DNA from: Rubripirellula lacrimiformis
GTDB lineage: Bacteria > Planctomycetota > Planctomycetia > Pirellulales > Pirellulaceae
Assembly: GCF_007741535.1 (NCBI RefSeq)
Contig: NZ_CP036525.1
Coordinates: 2,108,001 to 2,172,000, forward strand
Reading direction: 5' to 3'
DNA: 64,000 nt
In this document: piece by piece, positions 25,924 through 34,215 of the stretch
Layout: each line of letters begins with the position of its first letter
How positions within the stretch are numbered: the stretch's first letter is position 1
Program-made: the position numbers and the translations under genes
The notes under the pieces: generated by a model
What the model saw: only the letters and a program-made list of their open reading frames with translations
Told to the model about the DNA's origin: nothing
Databases searched by the model: none

Positions 25924-28266
25924 ATGAATCGCGTTCTGATTCGACAAGCAACTTACGTGCAACTGGTTCTCGCTGTCCTGATGGCGACGGGCTGTTCGAC
26001 GACTCAACCGTTCTTTGCGGGCGAGTCACCGGACTTGCAGTACTATCTGAACACCGCGACACGGATCGAGTATCCCGATGTCGAAGTGGACAGCTTGCCT
26101 GAAACCACCTTGGCCACTCAGCCCCTGATGATCGGCAATCACGATTATCAGTTTTGGGATTTGACGGTCGAAGAATGCGTTTCGATCGCTCTGCAAAATG
26201 CCAAGTTCTTTGTCACCACCGGCGGCAACGCCGAGTTCCGACAAAACGTGGCGGCACAGTTCACCAGTGCCAGCGCCGATCAGTTGGGCAGCATCTACGA
26301 CGTCGCCATTCAACAGTCGACGACTCAGTCGGTTCCGTTGACCGTCGACAGCAGCGGCAACCGCGTCCTGCCACGAGGCGTTCTGCGAGCCAATCAAGTC
26401 GGCGGAGTCGAAGATGCATTGGCCGAATTTGATGCCCAAGCCAGCGGGTTCATCAACTACGGCACCACCGACCGACCTCGCAACACCGGCGCACTGAATA
26501 CCGTCAACCCGCAACTGTTCAATGCGACTGACGTCACTCAGCAAGCCGCGATCAGCAAACGATTCGCAACCGGTGGTGTCGCCACCGTGCGTCAACAAAT
26601 CATCTACTCGCGAAACAACGCCGAAGTCGGCCCGATCTCGCGAGCCACTGCCAGCGATTACACCGCCGTCGTCGAAGCCCAAGTGCAACACCCGCTGATG
26701 CGGAACCGTGGCACTCTGATCAACGGTATCCCGGTTGTGTTGGCTAGCTTGAACGAAGACATCTCGATCGCCGACTTTGAAATCCAAGTTCGTAACTTGG
26801 TCCGCGACGTCGAAGTGACCTATTGGAGTCTGTACGTCGCCTATCGGGGCGTATCGACAGCCGTGATCGGTCGTAACAGTGCGATGGCAACGGCCAACTT
26901 TGCCGAACTGAATCTGAAGAACGGTACCGGTACGATCCAAGAACTGAAACAGGCTCAAGAACAGTACTACAGTTTCCGTTCGCGTTTGGAAGGTGCCCTG
27001 TCGGGATCCAACCTGCCAGGCGACGACCGCTTCGGAGTGTATGGCAACGAACGTGCACTGCGTGAACTGATGGGCCTTGCACCCACCGATGGACGCTTGA
27101 TCCGACCGATCCAAGAACCGACTTTGGCCCGCGTGGAATACGACTGGGACGAAATCACGACTCAAATGCTTTACTTGAGCCCGGAACTGCGTAAAGGACG
27201 CACCGTGATCAAGCAACGCGAACTCGAACAGATGTCGGCCAAGAACCAGTTGCTGCCCGAAGTCAACTTGTCGCTGCTGTACCGCTTTGTGGGTGTCGGT
27301 GACGAACTAGGATTCGGTTCACGCACCGATGTCCCTGGTCCGCTGCCCGGCAGCAGTGCCTTGAACGATTTGACCGGTGGCGACTACCAGGAAGGTGTGC
27401 TTCGATTGGACATCACTCCACCGGCGATCGGTGGCCGCCGCGAACGGGCTCGCATCCGTGGGTCGCAACTGCGGTTGCACCAATCGCGTGCCTTTTTGCA
27501 GGACGCCGAACGTTTGATGGTCAGCCAAATCAGCGATGCCGTTGCCAAGGCTGCCACTCACTATGGACAGATGCAATCCAACGCCCAGCGTTGGCAGGCT
27601 GCGGAGACCGAAGTCGAAGCTCGATTGACCGAGTTCAAGGGTGGACGAAGCACGATCAACGTGGTGCTGCAAAGTCAGCAACGCAAAGCCGAAGCCGAAA
27701 TCACCTACTACCGTGCACTTGGCGAATACAACAAGTCGCTGAACTATGTCGACTACCTCAAAGGCACCTTGTTGGCGAACAGCAACATCACGCTGGCCGA
27801 AGGCCCTTGGAACAAGAAGGCATACTGGGACGCGTTGGAACGAGCACGTGAACGAAGTGCTGGCAAGAAGGTCGTCTACGGAGTCAGCCGACCCGGAGTC
27901 GTCCGCCAAGGCCCTGTCCGTGATGCGGATTCCGTACCGGCTGCGATCGGCAGCGGTGTTGATCCAAGCGGACAACTGCCACCCGGCATGACCTGGCAAG
28001 AAGAAGACGCAATGTCCCAGTCGATCAATGCACCCCTGCAGTCGCCGCTGAGCGACATGGGATCAACGATCGACGAAATGATGCAACCCAGCATCCAGTC
28101 CGAACCAACCTTGGCACCCCTGCCATCACCTGATTCGTTGCCCGATCGTTTGAACGATGCCGGCGACATTCAACAAATGGGCTACCAAGGTCACGTCGGC
28201 GACGTGCAGATCGATGGGGCACCTGTCCCCGTCCGACGCACGCCACTACCAACTCAGGTTCGATAA
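25924..28266 (+). CDS. TolC-family outer-membrane efflux lipoprotein
   Basis: This 780-residue protein has a lipobox signal (LAVLMATGCSTT, Cys about 24) and two outer-membrane efflux repeats spanning about residues 80-640. These contain long helical stretches such as NLVRDVEVTYWSLYVAYRG, LKNGTGTIQELKQAQEQYY and AETEVEARLTEFKGG. TolC proteins form trimeric channels across the outer membrane and periplasm for export of drugs, proteins or polysaccharides. It is longer than classical TolC (about 470 residues); the extra length is mostly a Pro/Ser-rich tail of about 120 residues after the barrel. No cognate membrane-fusion protein or pump is adjacent. A clear terminator follows. Confidence 0.92.
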   Translation: MNRVLIRQATYVQLVLAVLMATGCSTTQPFFAGESPDLQYYLNTATRIEYPDVEVDSLPETTLATQPLMIGNHDYQFWDLTVEECVSIALQNAKFFVTTGGNAEFRQNVAAQFTSASADQLGSIYDVAIQQSTTQSVPLTVDSSGNRVLPRGVLRANQVGGVEDALAEFDAQASGFINYGTTDRPRNTGALNTVNPQLFNATDVTQQAAISKRFATGGVATVRQQIIYSRNNAEVGPISRATASDYTAVVEAQVQHPLMRNRGTLINGIPVVLASLNEDISIADFEIQVRNLVRDVEVTYWSLYVAYRGVSTAVIGRNSAMATANFAELNLKNGTGTIQELKQAQEQYYSFRSRLEGALSGSNLPGDDRFGVYGNERALRELMGLAPTDGRLIRPIQEPTLARVEYDWDEITTQMLYLSPELRKGRTVIKQRELEQMSAKNQLLPEVNLSLLYRFVGVGDELGFGSRTDVPGPLPGSSALNDLTGGDYQEGVLRLDITPPAIGGRRERARIRGSQLRLHQSRAFLQDAERLMVSQISDAVAKAATHYGQMQSNAQRWQAAETEVEARLTEFKGGRSTINVVLQSQQRKAEAEITYYRALGEYNKSLNYVDYLKGTLLANSNITLAEGPWNKKAYWDALERARERSAGKKVVYGVSRPGVVRQGPVRDADSVPAAIGSGVDPSGQLPPGMTWQEEDAMSQSINAPLQSPLSDMGSTIDEMMQPSIQSEPTLAPLPSPDSLPDRLNDAGDIQQMGYQGHVGDVQIDGAPVPVRRTPLPTQVR

Positions 28267-28351
28267 CCATCGGACCAACCGTAAATCTCTGGGCGGAGGC
28301 TTGCGAGGACTACCGATTCTAGCGCGTCGGAAAATATAGTTCTCGTACACG

Positions 28352-28390
28352 AAAAGCTTGAGCACGCTGAAAAGCGTCTCGAGCTTTTTG
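28352..28390 (+). terminator. Intrinsic terminator after the TolC-type gene
   Basis: An outer stem (AAAAGCTTGAG with CTCGAGCTTTT, one G-U pair) encloses an inner stem (ACGCT with AGCGT, GAAA tetraloop), and T residues continue to 28389. It lies about 85 bp past the stop codon. Confidence 0.85.
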
Positions 28391-28648
28391 TCGTTGACGG
28401 ATGGAGAATTCGTAAACGCCGCCAGCCGCCGCTGGCCATGACTTGCCAGCGATTTCTCTAACAGAACCGAATGGTGAATCGGCACGTGGCACTGCGACGG
28501 CCCGATCGGCGGCATGACCGCCCGTCGGGGCGGCGCAGTGCTTGGACCGGTGCGACCACTGGTTGTCCGCTTGCAATCGAGACCTGCGGATGCATGCCTG
28601 TTTGGCGGCGGCAAGTTTGCGTGATTGTCACGTCGCTGCATTGCGATT
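28391..28648. other. Intergenic remainder, nothing recognised
   Basis: Between the TolC terminator and the stop of the minus-strand WYL-like gene I see only open frames with arginine/cysteine-rich shadow composition and no clear repeat or hairpin. Confidence 0.4.
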
Positions 28649-28927
28649 TTAGTGGCTTGCGCACAGTTCTCTCGCTCCATCAACCGAAGTCATCGGGACC
28701 GGCATCATCACATCCGTCGCAGGGACCAAACGGATGTTCTTGCAGCGTGAAAGCTGGAATTGACGCGGTTGTTCGCGGCATAAGCACAGCCCCAAAAATC
28801 GGTAGCTGCCCATGAACTTGATGGGGCTAACGACGCGGTGAGTGCGATTGCCCTTGGCGTCTGCATAGTCCATCTCAATGACGTAGTTGTCGCAATCTTG
28901 CATGGCTTGACGAAGTAAGCGATTCAT
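28649..28927 (-). CDS. Stand-alone WYL-like domain protein
   Basis: This 92-residue protein looks like a single WYL-type beta-rich domain. It contains YVIEMDYADAKGNRTHRVV, then PIKFMGSYRFLGLCLCREQ, then RQFQLSRCKNIRLVPA, matching the I-x-Y, R-x-V-x-P, and R-x-F-x-L-x-R pattern of WYL domains. WYL domains usually sit behind a helix-turn-helix in regulators of defence or DNA-damage responses, where they bind nucleic acid; here no DNA-binding domain is present. ATG 28927 has a purine-rich GGGGGGAAA five to six bases upstream; the frame extends further but loses homology. Confidence 0.65.
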   Translation of the reverse strand: MNRLLRQAMQDCDNYVIEMDYADAKGNRTHRVVSPIKFMGSYRFLGLCLCREQPRQFQLSRCKNIRLVPATDVMMPVPMTSVDGARELCASH

Positions 28928-29437
28928 CGTGTTTCCCCCCGGAAAGTGTTCTGTTGGCTCTCTGACACTTTTAGTATTGGCCGGCCCCGTGACACGTATG
29001 GTCACGCGGTGGGGAACAAGTTTCGCGAACTCGCGTTTTGGCTGCCGATAGCGATGTCGATCGCGATCGGGGGGGGGAGAGCAGCGAGCGGTCTGGATTG
29101 CGGAGCCCGGTTCAGGCAGGAACCGTCGCCTTTCAGGACGCGTGCAGCAGAGAAGTTCGAGTTTAAGTTCGAGTTCGAGTTTAAGTTGTCCTCGAGAATG
29201 CGATTCGAATGCCCGTGCCCGTGCCCGTGCCCGTGCTCGAACTTGAACTCGAACTTGAACTCGAACTCGTGCTCGAACTCGTGCTCGAACTCGAACTCGA
29301 ACTCGAACTCGAACTCGAACTCGAACTCGAACTCGAACTCGAACTCGAACTCGAACTCGAACTCGAACTCGAACTCGAACTCGAACTCGAACGCTTCCCC
29401 GTTCGAATCACCAACTCTATCAACCTAAACCGACGCT
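28928..29437. other. Intergenic region dominated by a hexamer microsatellite
   Basis: This 510-bp gap holds the promoter side of the WYL-like gene and, from about 29150 to 29392, the hexanucleotide repeat described separately. A G8 run occurs near 29070. Long frames here (poly-Ser on one strand, Leu-Glu or Asn-Ser on the other) are products of the repeat. Confidence 0.6.
29150..29392. repeat. Hexanucleotide microsatellite with inverted arm
   Basis: From 29284 to 29392 there is an uninterrupted CTCGAA tandem run of about 18 units. It is preceded by degenerate hexamers from 29209 (CCCGTG, GAACTT and GAACTC variants). On the left, at about 29155-29190, related units appear in the opposite orientation (GAGTTC and GAGTTT), so the two parts can pair as a long hairpin. 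It lies 46 bp from the stop codon of the NHL lipoprotein gene. Confidence 0.92.
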
Positions 29438-30466
29438 CTAACCCGGCATTTGGATCCGTTGAACCCGGTGGTTATTGCTGTCCAGAACATGGACGCGATT
29501 TTTCGAATCCACCACGATCCCCCAGGGTTGGTTCAGCATTCCGGGCTCAAAACCGGGGCCTCCCCAGCTGGCGATCCAGTCGCCCTGGGGGCTCAGTCGC
29601 TGGACCCGGTTGTTCTTGTATTCGACGACCAGCACGCTGCCGTCGGCAGCGATCGCCAGATCGTAGGGATAATAGAACTGGCGATGTTCGGTGCCCGGCC
29701 CGCCCCAGACGTCGATCAACCGAGGCGTCTCTTCGCGGATGTCGAATCGCTGGATACGGTGATTGCAGGCATCGGCGACCCACATCACGTCGTTGTGGAT
29801 CACCAGGCTTTGCGGGCGTACAAATTTCCCCGGTGTATCGCCGGTGCCGCCCCACTGGGTGACGAATTTTCCATCGGGATCAAATTTTTGGATGCGATCC
29901 GAGGCGTTGTATTCGCCCATATAAACGAAGCCGTGTCGGTCGCTAACGGCATCGGTAACGAATGCGAATTCGCCCGGCAACGGGCCCGCGGTGCCGCCGA
30001 TCTGTTGATCCTGAAGCAGTTGGCCTTCGGGCGTATAAGCCAGCATTCGATAGTAATGGGTGTCGGCGACCAGAATTCGGGCTTGTCCGGACGGATTGGA
30101 ATCGGCTGCTTGGAACGACAGTCCGGTCGGCCGGCCATTTTCCGTTTCCGGGGTCTGCCAGGATCGGATTGGCTGGCCGTCGGTGTCAAAAACCTGGATT
30201 CGTCCGGTGGTGTCGACGATGTAAAGTTGGTCAGCATCGTCGATCGTGATCGCGCGAGGTTTGACGAATCGGCCCGTACTGATTCCGTGCCGACCCCAAA
30301 CCAATTCGGGGATATCGCCCGAACCGGTGGGGACGCAGCCGCCGGTTCCAGCAGCCATGATGCCGGCGGCCGAGAATCCGAGGCTGCGGATCAGCGTATG
30401 CGTGATAAAATCGCGTCGATCCAATGGATCGGTCCGTCGGGGCGATGGAGGCCTAGAATGCATCAA
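29438..30466 (-). CDS. Tat-exported NHL-repeat lipoprotein
   Basis: This 342-residue protein has a twin-arginine signal (LDRRDFITHTLIRSLGFS) ending at a lipobox-like Cys (AAGTGGC, about residue 44). It should therefore be exported folded and lipid-anchored. The mature part is a six-bladed NHL beta-propeller from about 60 to the end. Repeats such as PRAITIDDADQLYIVDTTG, HNDVMWVADACNHRIQRFD and DSKNRVHVLDSNNHRVQRI each carry the NHL-type core. Such propellers bind ligands or partners; no enzyme motif is visible. It is divergent from the Sua5-fusion gene, with 100 bp between the starts. Confidence 0.88.
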   Translation of the reverse strand: MMHSRPPSPRRTDPLDRRDFITHTLIRSLGFSAAGIMAAGTGGCVPTGSGDIPELVWGRHGISTGRFVKPRAITIDDADQLYIVDTTGRIQVFDTDGQPIRSWQTPETENGRPTGLSFQAADSNPSGQARILVADTHYYRMLAYTPEGQLLQDQQIGGTAGPLPGEFAFVTDAVSDRHGFVYMGEYNASDRIQKFDPDGKFVTQWGGTGDTPGKFVRPQSLVIHNDVMWVADACNHRIQRFDIREETPRLIDVWGGPGTEHRQFYYPYDLAIAADGSVLVVEYKNNRVQRLSPQGDWIASWGGPGFEPGMLNQPWGIVVDSKNRVHVLDSNNHRVQRIQMPG

Positions 30467-30566
30467 AGATGGGCCGACTTGTGAAGGCGATTCGGTGGCT
30501 TTTACAATGGTTGGTTGTCAGTTCAGTTTACCCGACAGGTGGCCGAGAGGTCATGTAGCGTCTTCT

Positions 30567-31763
30567 ATGTCCAAAATTCTTGACCTCCGGGCGACCGATG
30601 ACCCTCGCGACATCGTCCACCGATCGGTCCAGGCGTTGGTGGAGGGCAGCGTTGTAGGGGTGCCCACGGATACCGTTTACGGGTTGGCGGCCAGTGCGTT
30701 ATCGGAAACCGCTCTCGAACGATTGTGCGAAATCAAAGGCCGCGACAAGGCATCTCCGCTCGCTATCTCAGTGGCCAGCCGCGAGGCGGCGGAAGATTTT
30801 TATTGCGGAATCGCCCCGCTGGCCCGTCGTTTGGCTTCGCGATGTTGGCCAGGACCGTTGACTTTGGTGATCCCCTGCGAATCATCTCACTCAGCCGTCC
30901 GACAATTGCCCGCCGCAGTCCAGGAACGAATTCGTGGAGAATTCGGCTGTGTCGGTTTTCGCGTGGTCGACCATCGCGTGATCACGCATATCCACCGTTT
31001 TTTGTCGGCTCCATTGCTGTTGACCAGTGCGAATTTGACGGGCCAGCCCGTTGCTACGACCGCCGAACAAGTCGAACAGCAATTGGGGGGGCAGATACCA
31101 CTGCTGCTCGATGACGGCCCGACGCGTTATGGTGGTGCGTCGACGGTGGCCCGCGTTCGGGGCAACCAAATGGAAATCCTTCGCGAAGGGGGTATCGAAC
31201 GAGCCGCTATGAATCAATTTATCAAGCCGATTATCGCTCTGGTCTGCACCGGAAACACCTGCCGCAGCCCGATGGCAGAAACGTTGCTGCGCGACCAGTT
31301 GGCGAAGAAACTGGGCTGTGAAGACGCCGTTCGTGTGCTTTCGGCTGGCGTTGCAGCGTCGACCGGCAGCGGAGCGACACCGCAAGCGATTGAGGTGATG
31401 GGGCGACGTGGTCTGGATTTGACTGGGCACAGCAGTCGGCCGCTGGATGATTCGGTCATGGGAGTCGCCGATTTGGTGCTGACGATGACTCGCGGTCACC
31501 GGGCTGCCATCCTGGCCGCTTGGCCGGGCCTGCACGATCGCGTGTTCACGCTTCGTCGCGATGGCGGGGATATCGCCGATCCCGTCGGGATGCCGGTCGA
31601 TGTCTACGAAGGGTGTGCCGACCAAATCAGCAGCGAATTGTCCGCCTGGATCGAAGCCCTGGATGACGACTTTTTCCCTGACTCGGACTCCGCACAGACA
31701 TCGTCCAGCCAGCCCACACCACCGACTGACGCCTCGTCAGATTCCGATTCCAACCAAGCGTAG
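30567..31763 (+). CDS. Fusion: threonylcarbamoyl-AMP synthase (Sua5/YrdC) plus LMW phosphatase domain
   Basis: This 398-residue protein joins two domains. Residues 1-210 are a Sua5/YrdC domain, which makes threonylcarbamoyl-AMP from Thr, bicarbonate and ATP for tRNA t6A modification. Its motifs include PTDTVYGLAA, KGRDKASPLA, RCWPGPLTLV and TSANLTGQP. Residues 220-360 are a low-molecular-weight tyrosine-phosphatase domain with an intact VCTGNTCRS P-loop (Cys227, Arg233) and a DPVGMP acid loop. The C-terminal 40 residues are Ser/Asp/Pro-rich. ATG 30567 starts the homology; the longer frame to 30246 is antisense to the NHL gene. It leads an apparent operon with rpiB (13-bp gap) and holB. Confidence 0.9.
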   Translation: MSKILDLRATDDPRDIVHRSVQALVEGSVVGVPTDTVYGLAASALSETALERLCEIKGRDKASPLAISVASREAAEDFYCGIAPLARRLASRCWPGPLTLVIPCESSHSAVRQLPAAVQERIRGEFGCVGFRVVDHRVITHIHRFLSAPLLLTSANLTGQPVATTAEQVEQQLGGQIPLLLDDGPTRYGGASTVARVRGNQMEILREGGIERAAMNQFIKPIIALVCTGNTCRSPMAETLLRDQLAKKLGCEDAVRVLSAGVAASTGSGATPQAIEVMGRRGLDLTGHSSRPLDDSVMGVADLVLTMTRGHRAAILAAWPGLHDRVFTLRRDGGDIADPVGMPVDVYEGCADQISSELSAWIEALDDDFFPDSDSAQTSSSQPTPPTDASSDSDSNQA

Positions 31764-31776
31764 AAACGAGATCACC

Positions 31777-32292
31777 GTGTTCAAAATAGCTATTGGAAGC
31801 GACCACCGCGGCGTGAAAATCAAGAATCGCTTGGTGCAGTCACTGACCACCGCCGGCTACACCATTTTGGATGCCGGTACCCACAGTGATGCAGCCGTTG
31901 ATTATCCCGACATCGCCATGCAGGTGGCTGCCAAGGTCAGTGCCGGACAGGCCGATCGCGGTATCTTGATCTGCGGAACCGGGATCGGGATGTCGATTGC
32001 CGCTAACAAATTTGACGGTGTGCGAGCGGCGTCCTGTTATGACGAAGTCATGGTGGAAATCAGCCGCCGACACAATGACGTGAACATCCTGTGTTTGCCC
32101 GGTGACATGATCGGTGACCGGCCGATTGATGATCTGGTCCTGATGTGGTTGCAAACGGACTTCGATGGTGGACGCCATGCGGTCCGCATCACCAAAATTT
32201 CGGAACTGGAACGTCGCGGAACATCGCCAACACCAGCCAGTCCATCGTCTCAGAACTCATCGTCACCTGCGGCGTCCTCTGAATCAGCATGA
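31777..32292 (+). CDS. rpiB: Ribose-5-phosphate isomerase B
   Basis: This sugar-phosphate isomerase of about 171 residues interconverts ribose-5-phosphate and ribulose-5-phosphate. IAIGSDHRG opens the fold, DYPD binds phosphate or base, and ICGTGIGMSIAANK carries the catalytic Cys66. The RAASCYDEVM and RRHNDVNILCL segments follow as in the family. The start is GTG at 31777; the longer in-frame extension overlaps the previous gene and has no homology. The C-terminus has an extra Ser/Pro-rich tail of about 25 residues. It overlaps holB by 4 bp (ATGA), indicating translational coupling. Confidence 0.93.
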   Translation: MFKIAIGSDHRGVKIKNRLVQSLTTAGYTILDAGTHSDAAVDYPDIAMQVAAKVSAGQADRGILICGTGIGMSIAANKFDGVRAASCYDEVMVEISRRHNDVNILCLPGDMIGDRPIDDLVLMWLQTDFDGGRHAVRITKISELERRGTSPTPASPSSQNSSSPAASSESA

Positions 32293-33332
32293 CAACCGAA
32301 ACCGCCACCAAGATGACCGATTGGTCGACGCTGATCGGACATGATCAGGTCCGCCAGTGGTTCGCTGCTGCGATCAAACAGAATCGGCTCGGTGGCAGCT
32401 TCTTGTTCGTCGGATCACCGGGGATTGGCAAACGGACGGTTGCCAATTTGTTGGCTCGGACGCTGCTTTGCCAACGTAGCGAAGCTGCCGCCATGAACCC
32501 CTGTGGGGTGTGCCCGTCGTGTTTGCAAGTCGAAGCCGGCACGCACCCGGACGTGGTTCGAGTCGCCAAGCCAGCCGACAAAAGTCTGATTCCCGTTGAA
32601 CTGCTGATCGGTTCACGCGAGGCTCGGATGCAGGAAGGTTTTTGCCGAGACCTGCGGCTGCGTCCTAGTCTGGGAAGTCGCAAAGTTGCAATCCTAGAGG
32701 ACGCGGACTATCTGAACGAAGAAGGCGCGAACTGTTTGCTGAAAACTTTGGAAGAACCCCCGGCGGGCGCCATCGTGGTGCTGGTGGGGACCAGCGAACA
32801 GCGACAGTTGCCCACCATTCGATCACGTTGCCAAATTCTGCGAATGGGGCCTCTGTCGGTGGCCGACGCGTCGCTGTTGCTGCGGAAGGTTCACGGCGTC
32901 GAAGCGGACGACCAGCAAATCGCGTCCGCCATGGACGTGGCGGGCGGAGACATCGAAGTTGCCATCCGGTTGCTAAGCGGTGAATCGGATCAACTTCGGC
33001 ACGCCGTCACCGCCCAGTTGGACGCCGAGTATCCCGATCCGGTGGGATTGGCTCGAGTCGTGACGGCCCACGTCGATGCGGCCGGAAAAGACGCCGGGAA
33101 ACGCCGCGGTGCGATGCGCGATGTGTTTTCGATGGCGGTCCAGCACTTTCGCCGGCAAATGCGAGCCGGTGCCCTGCAAGGCGATGTCTCGCCATTGACT
33201 CTGGCCCGATTGGACCGCTGTGTGCGAGCCCTGCGGGAAGTCGATCGAAGTGCCAATCAGGCGACCTTGATCGAGTGCTTTGCCGCTGACATTGCGTCGG
33301 GAGTCACCGGGGACCGAGGCGAAATCGGATAA
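32289..33332 (+). CDS. holB: DNA polymerase III delta-prime subunit
   Basis: This 347-residue AAA+ clamp-loader subunit helps load the sliding clamp during replication. The Walker A region is GSPGIGKRT (42-50), a zinc module uses Cys61, Cys72, Cys75 and Cys78, and ILEDADYLNEEGANCLLKTLEEPP covers the Walker B region and the delta-prime signature. The SRC motif is in TIRSRCQIL. The first AUG overlaps rpiB; a second Met at residue 9 also fits. Co-transcription with a t6A gene and rpiB links housekeeping functions without an obvious pathway. Confidence 0.9.
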   Translation: MTTETATKMTDWSTLIGHDQVRQWFAAAIKQNRLGGSFLFVGSPGIGKRTVANLLARTLLCQRSEAAAMNPCGVCPSCLQVEAGTHPDVVRVAKPADKSLIPVELLIGSREARMQEGFCRDLRLRPSLGSRKVAILEDADYLNEEGANCLLKTLEEPPAGAIVVLVGTSEQRQLPTIRSRCQILRMGPLSVADASLLLRKVHGVEADDQQIASAMDVAGGDIEVAIRLLSGESDQLRHAVTAQLDAEYPDPVGLARVVTAHVDAAGKDAGKRRGAMRDVFSMAVQHFRRQMRAGALQGDVSPLTLARLDRCVRALREVDRSANQATLIECFAADIASGVTGDRGEIG

Positions 33333-33482
33333 AACCGTCGATTTGACTTCGAATGCGTCGTCGCGGGACTCGCCAGAATTCTTGCGGAATAAGATGAATG
33401 GCGTCGTCCGCTACGTCGGTTCTGCCCTCGGATTCCGTTTCCGGTCACTCTCCTACGCACCTCTTCCAGTGAGAAATTTAAG

Positions 33483-34214
33483 ATGCTGATTTACCGTTTT
33501 GCGATGTCGGTCTGCTGTGGCATGATCATTCCATTCGCGGGCGCACATGCCGATGCACCGGAAGAACGTGTGTTGTTCGCTGACGATTTTCAGCGCCAGG
33601 AATCGGAACCACATTTGGAACAGGTGGGCAACGGTTGGGGGACCAACAGTCGGGCCCGAGCCAAAGGGAACAAGCAGGTCGACTTGGCCGATGGTGCGAT
33701 GCATATCACCAGGCATGCCGAGGCCGATCACGGCGTCTCGGTCACACAGGATGTGGCGTTTCGGGATGCCACGATTCAAATGCGATTCAAAATCGGTCCG
33801 AAAGACGATCTAGGAATCAACATTGCCGACATGCAGGAGAAGTCGGTTCATGCCGGGCACCTGTGCATGGCCCGCATCCGAACCAATCAGATCGAGATCA
33901 CGGACCTGAAGACTGGGAAGATGAATCTGGAACTTCGCAAGCGACGCTTGGAGAAAACGTCCGATGATGCCGACGCAAAGTTGGTGGCCCAAAAGTCCAA
34001 GCGTACCAAGGTTCAGTTGGCTGCCGATCAATGGCACGATCTTGCCGTCACCATTGCCGGTGACGAGATGACCGTTTCGATCGATGGAAAAAAAGTGGAT
34101 AGCTTTGCATCGCCCGGCATCGCACACGCCACCAAACGCAGATTGCGATTGGCTGTGGGGCGCGATGCCTGGGTCGACGACGTGCGAATCACCACGCCCG
34201 ATCCGGCCAAGTAG
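33483..34214 (+). CDS. Secreted DUF1080/LamG-like protein
   Basis: This 243-residue protein has a signal peptide (residues 1-24, ending AGAHADA) and a single jelly-roll-like domain. FADDFQRQE opens it, and AADQWHDLAVTIAGDEMTVSIDGKKV closes it; both are patterns seen in DUF1080 and LamG concanavalin-like folds. Such proteins in planctomycetes are thought to bind or hydrolyse sugars. I see no clear catalytic residues. Its stop lies one base from that of the convergent sugar-isomerase gene at 34216. Confidence 0.65.
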   Translation: MLIYRFAMSVCCGMIIPFAGAHADAPEERVLFADDFQRQESEPHLEQVGNGWGTNSRARAKGNKQVDLADGAMHITRHAEADHGVSVTQDVAFRDATIQMRFKIGPKDDLGINIADMQEKSVHAGHLCMARIRTNQIEITDLKTGKMNLELRKRRLEKTSDDADAKLVAQKSKRTKVQLAADQWHDLAVTIAGDEMTVSIDGKKVDSFASPGIAHATKRRLRLAVGRDAWVDDVRITTPDPAK

Positions 34215-34215
34215 T

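Noticed and set aside
26026-27216. 396-codon minus-strand frame inside the TolC-type gene
   Set aside because: Long, but antisense to a clear outer-membrane efflux protein; it arises from codon bias in a GC-rich gene.
29390-29415. GTTCGAATC resembling a tRNA T-loop
   Set aside because: No acceptor, D or anticodon stems can be formed around it; it is a by-product of the GAACTC-type repeat edge.
29181-29862. Long frames across the hexamer repeat (poly-Ser on the minus strand, Leu-Glu and Asn-Ser on the plus strand)
   Set aside because: They are translations of the CTCGAA microsatellite; flanking codons show no domain or ribosome-binding site, and the plus-strand frame is antisense to the NHL gene.
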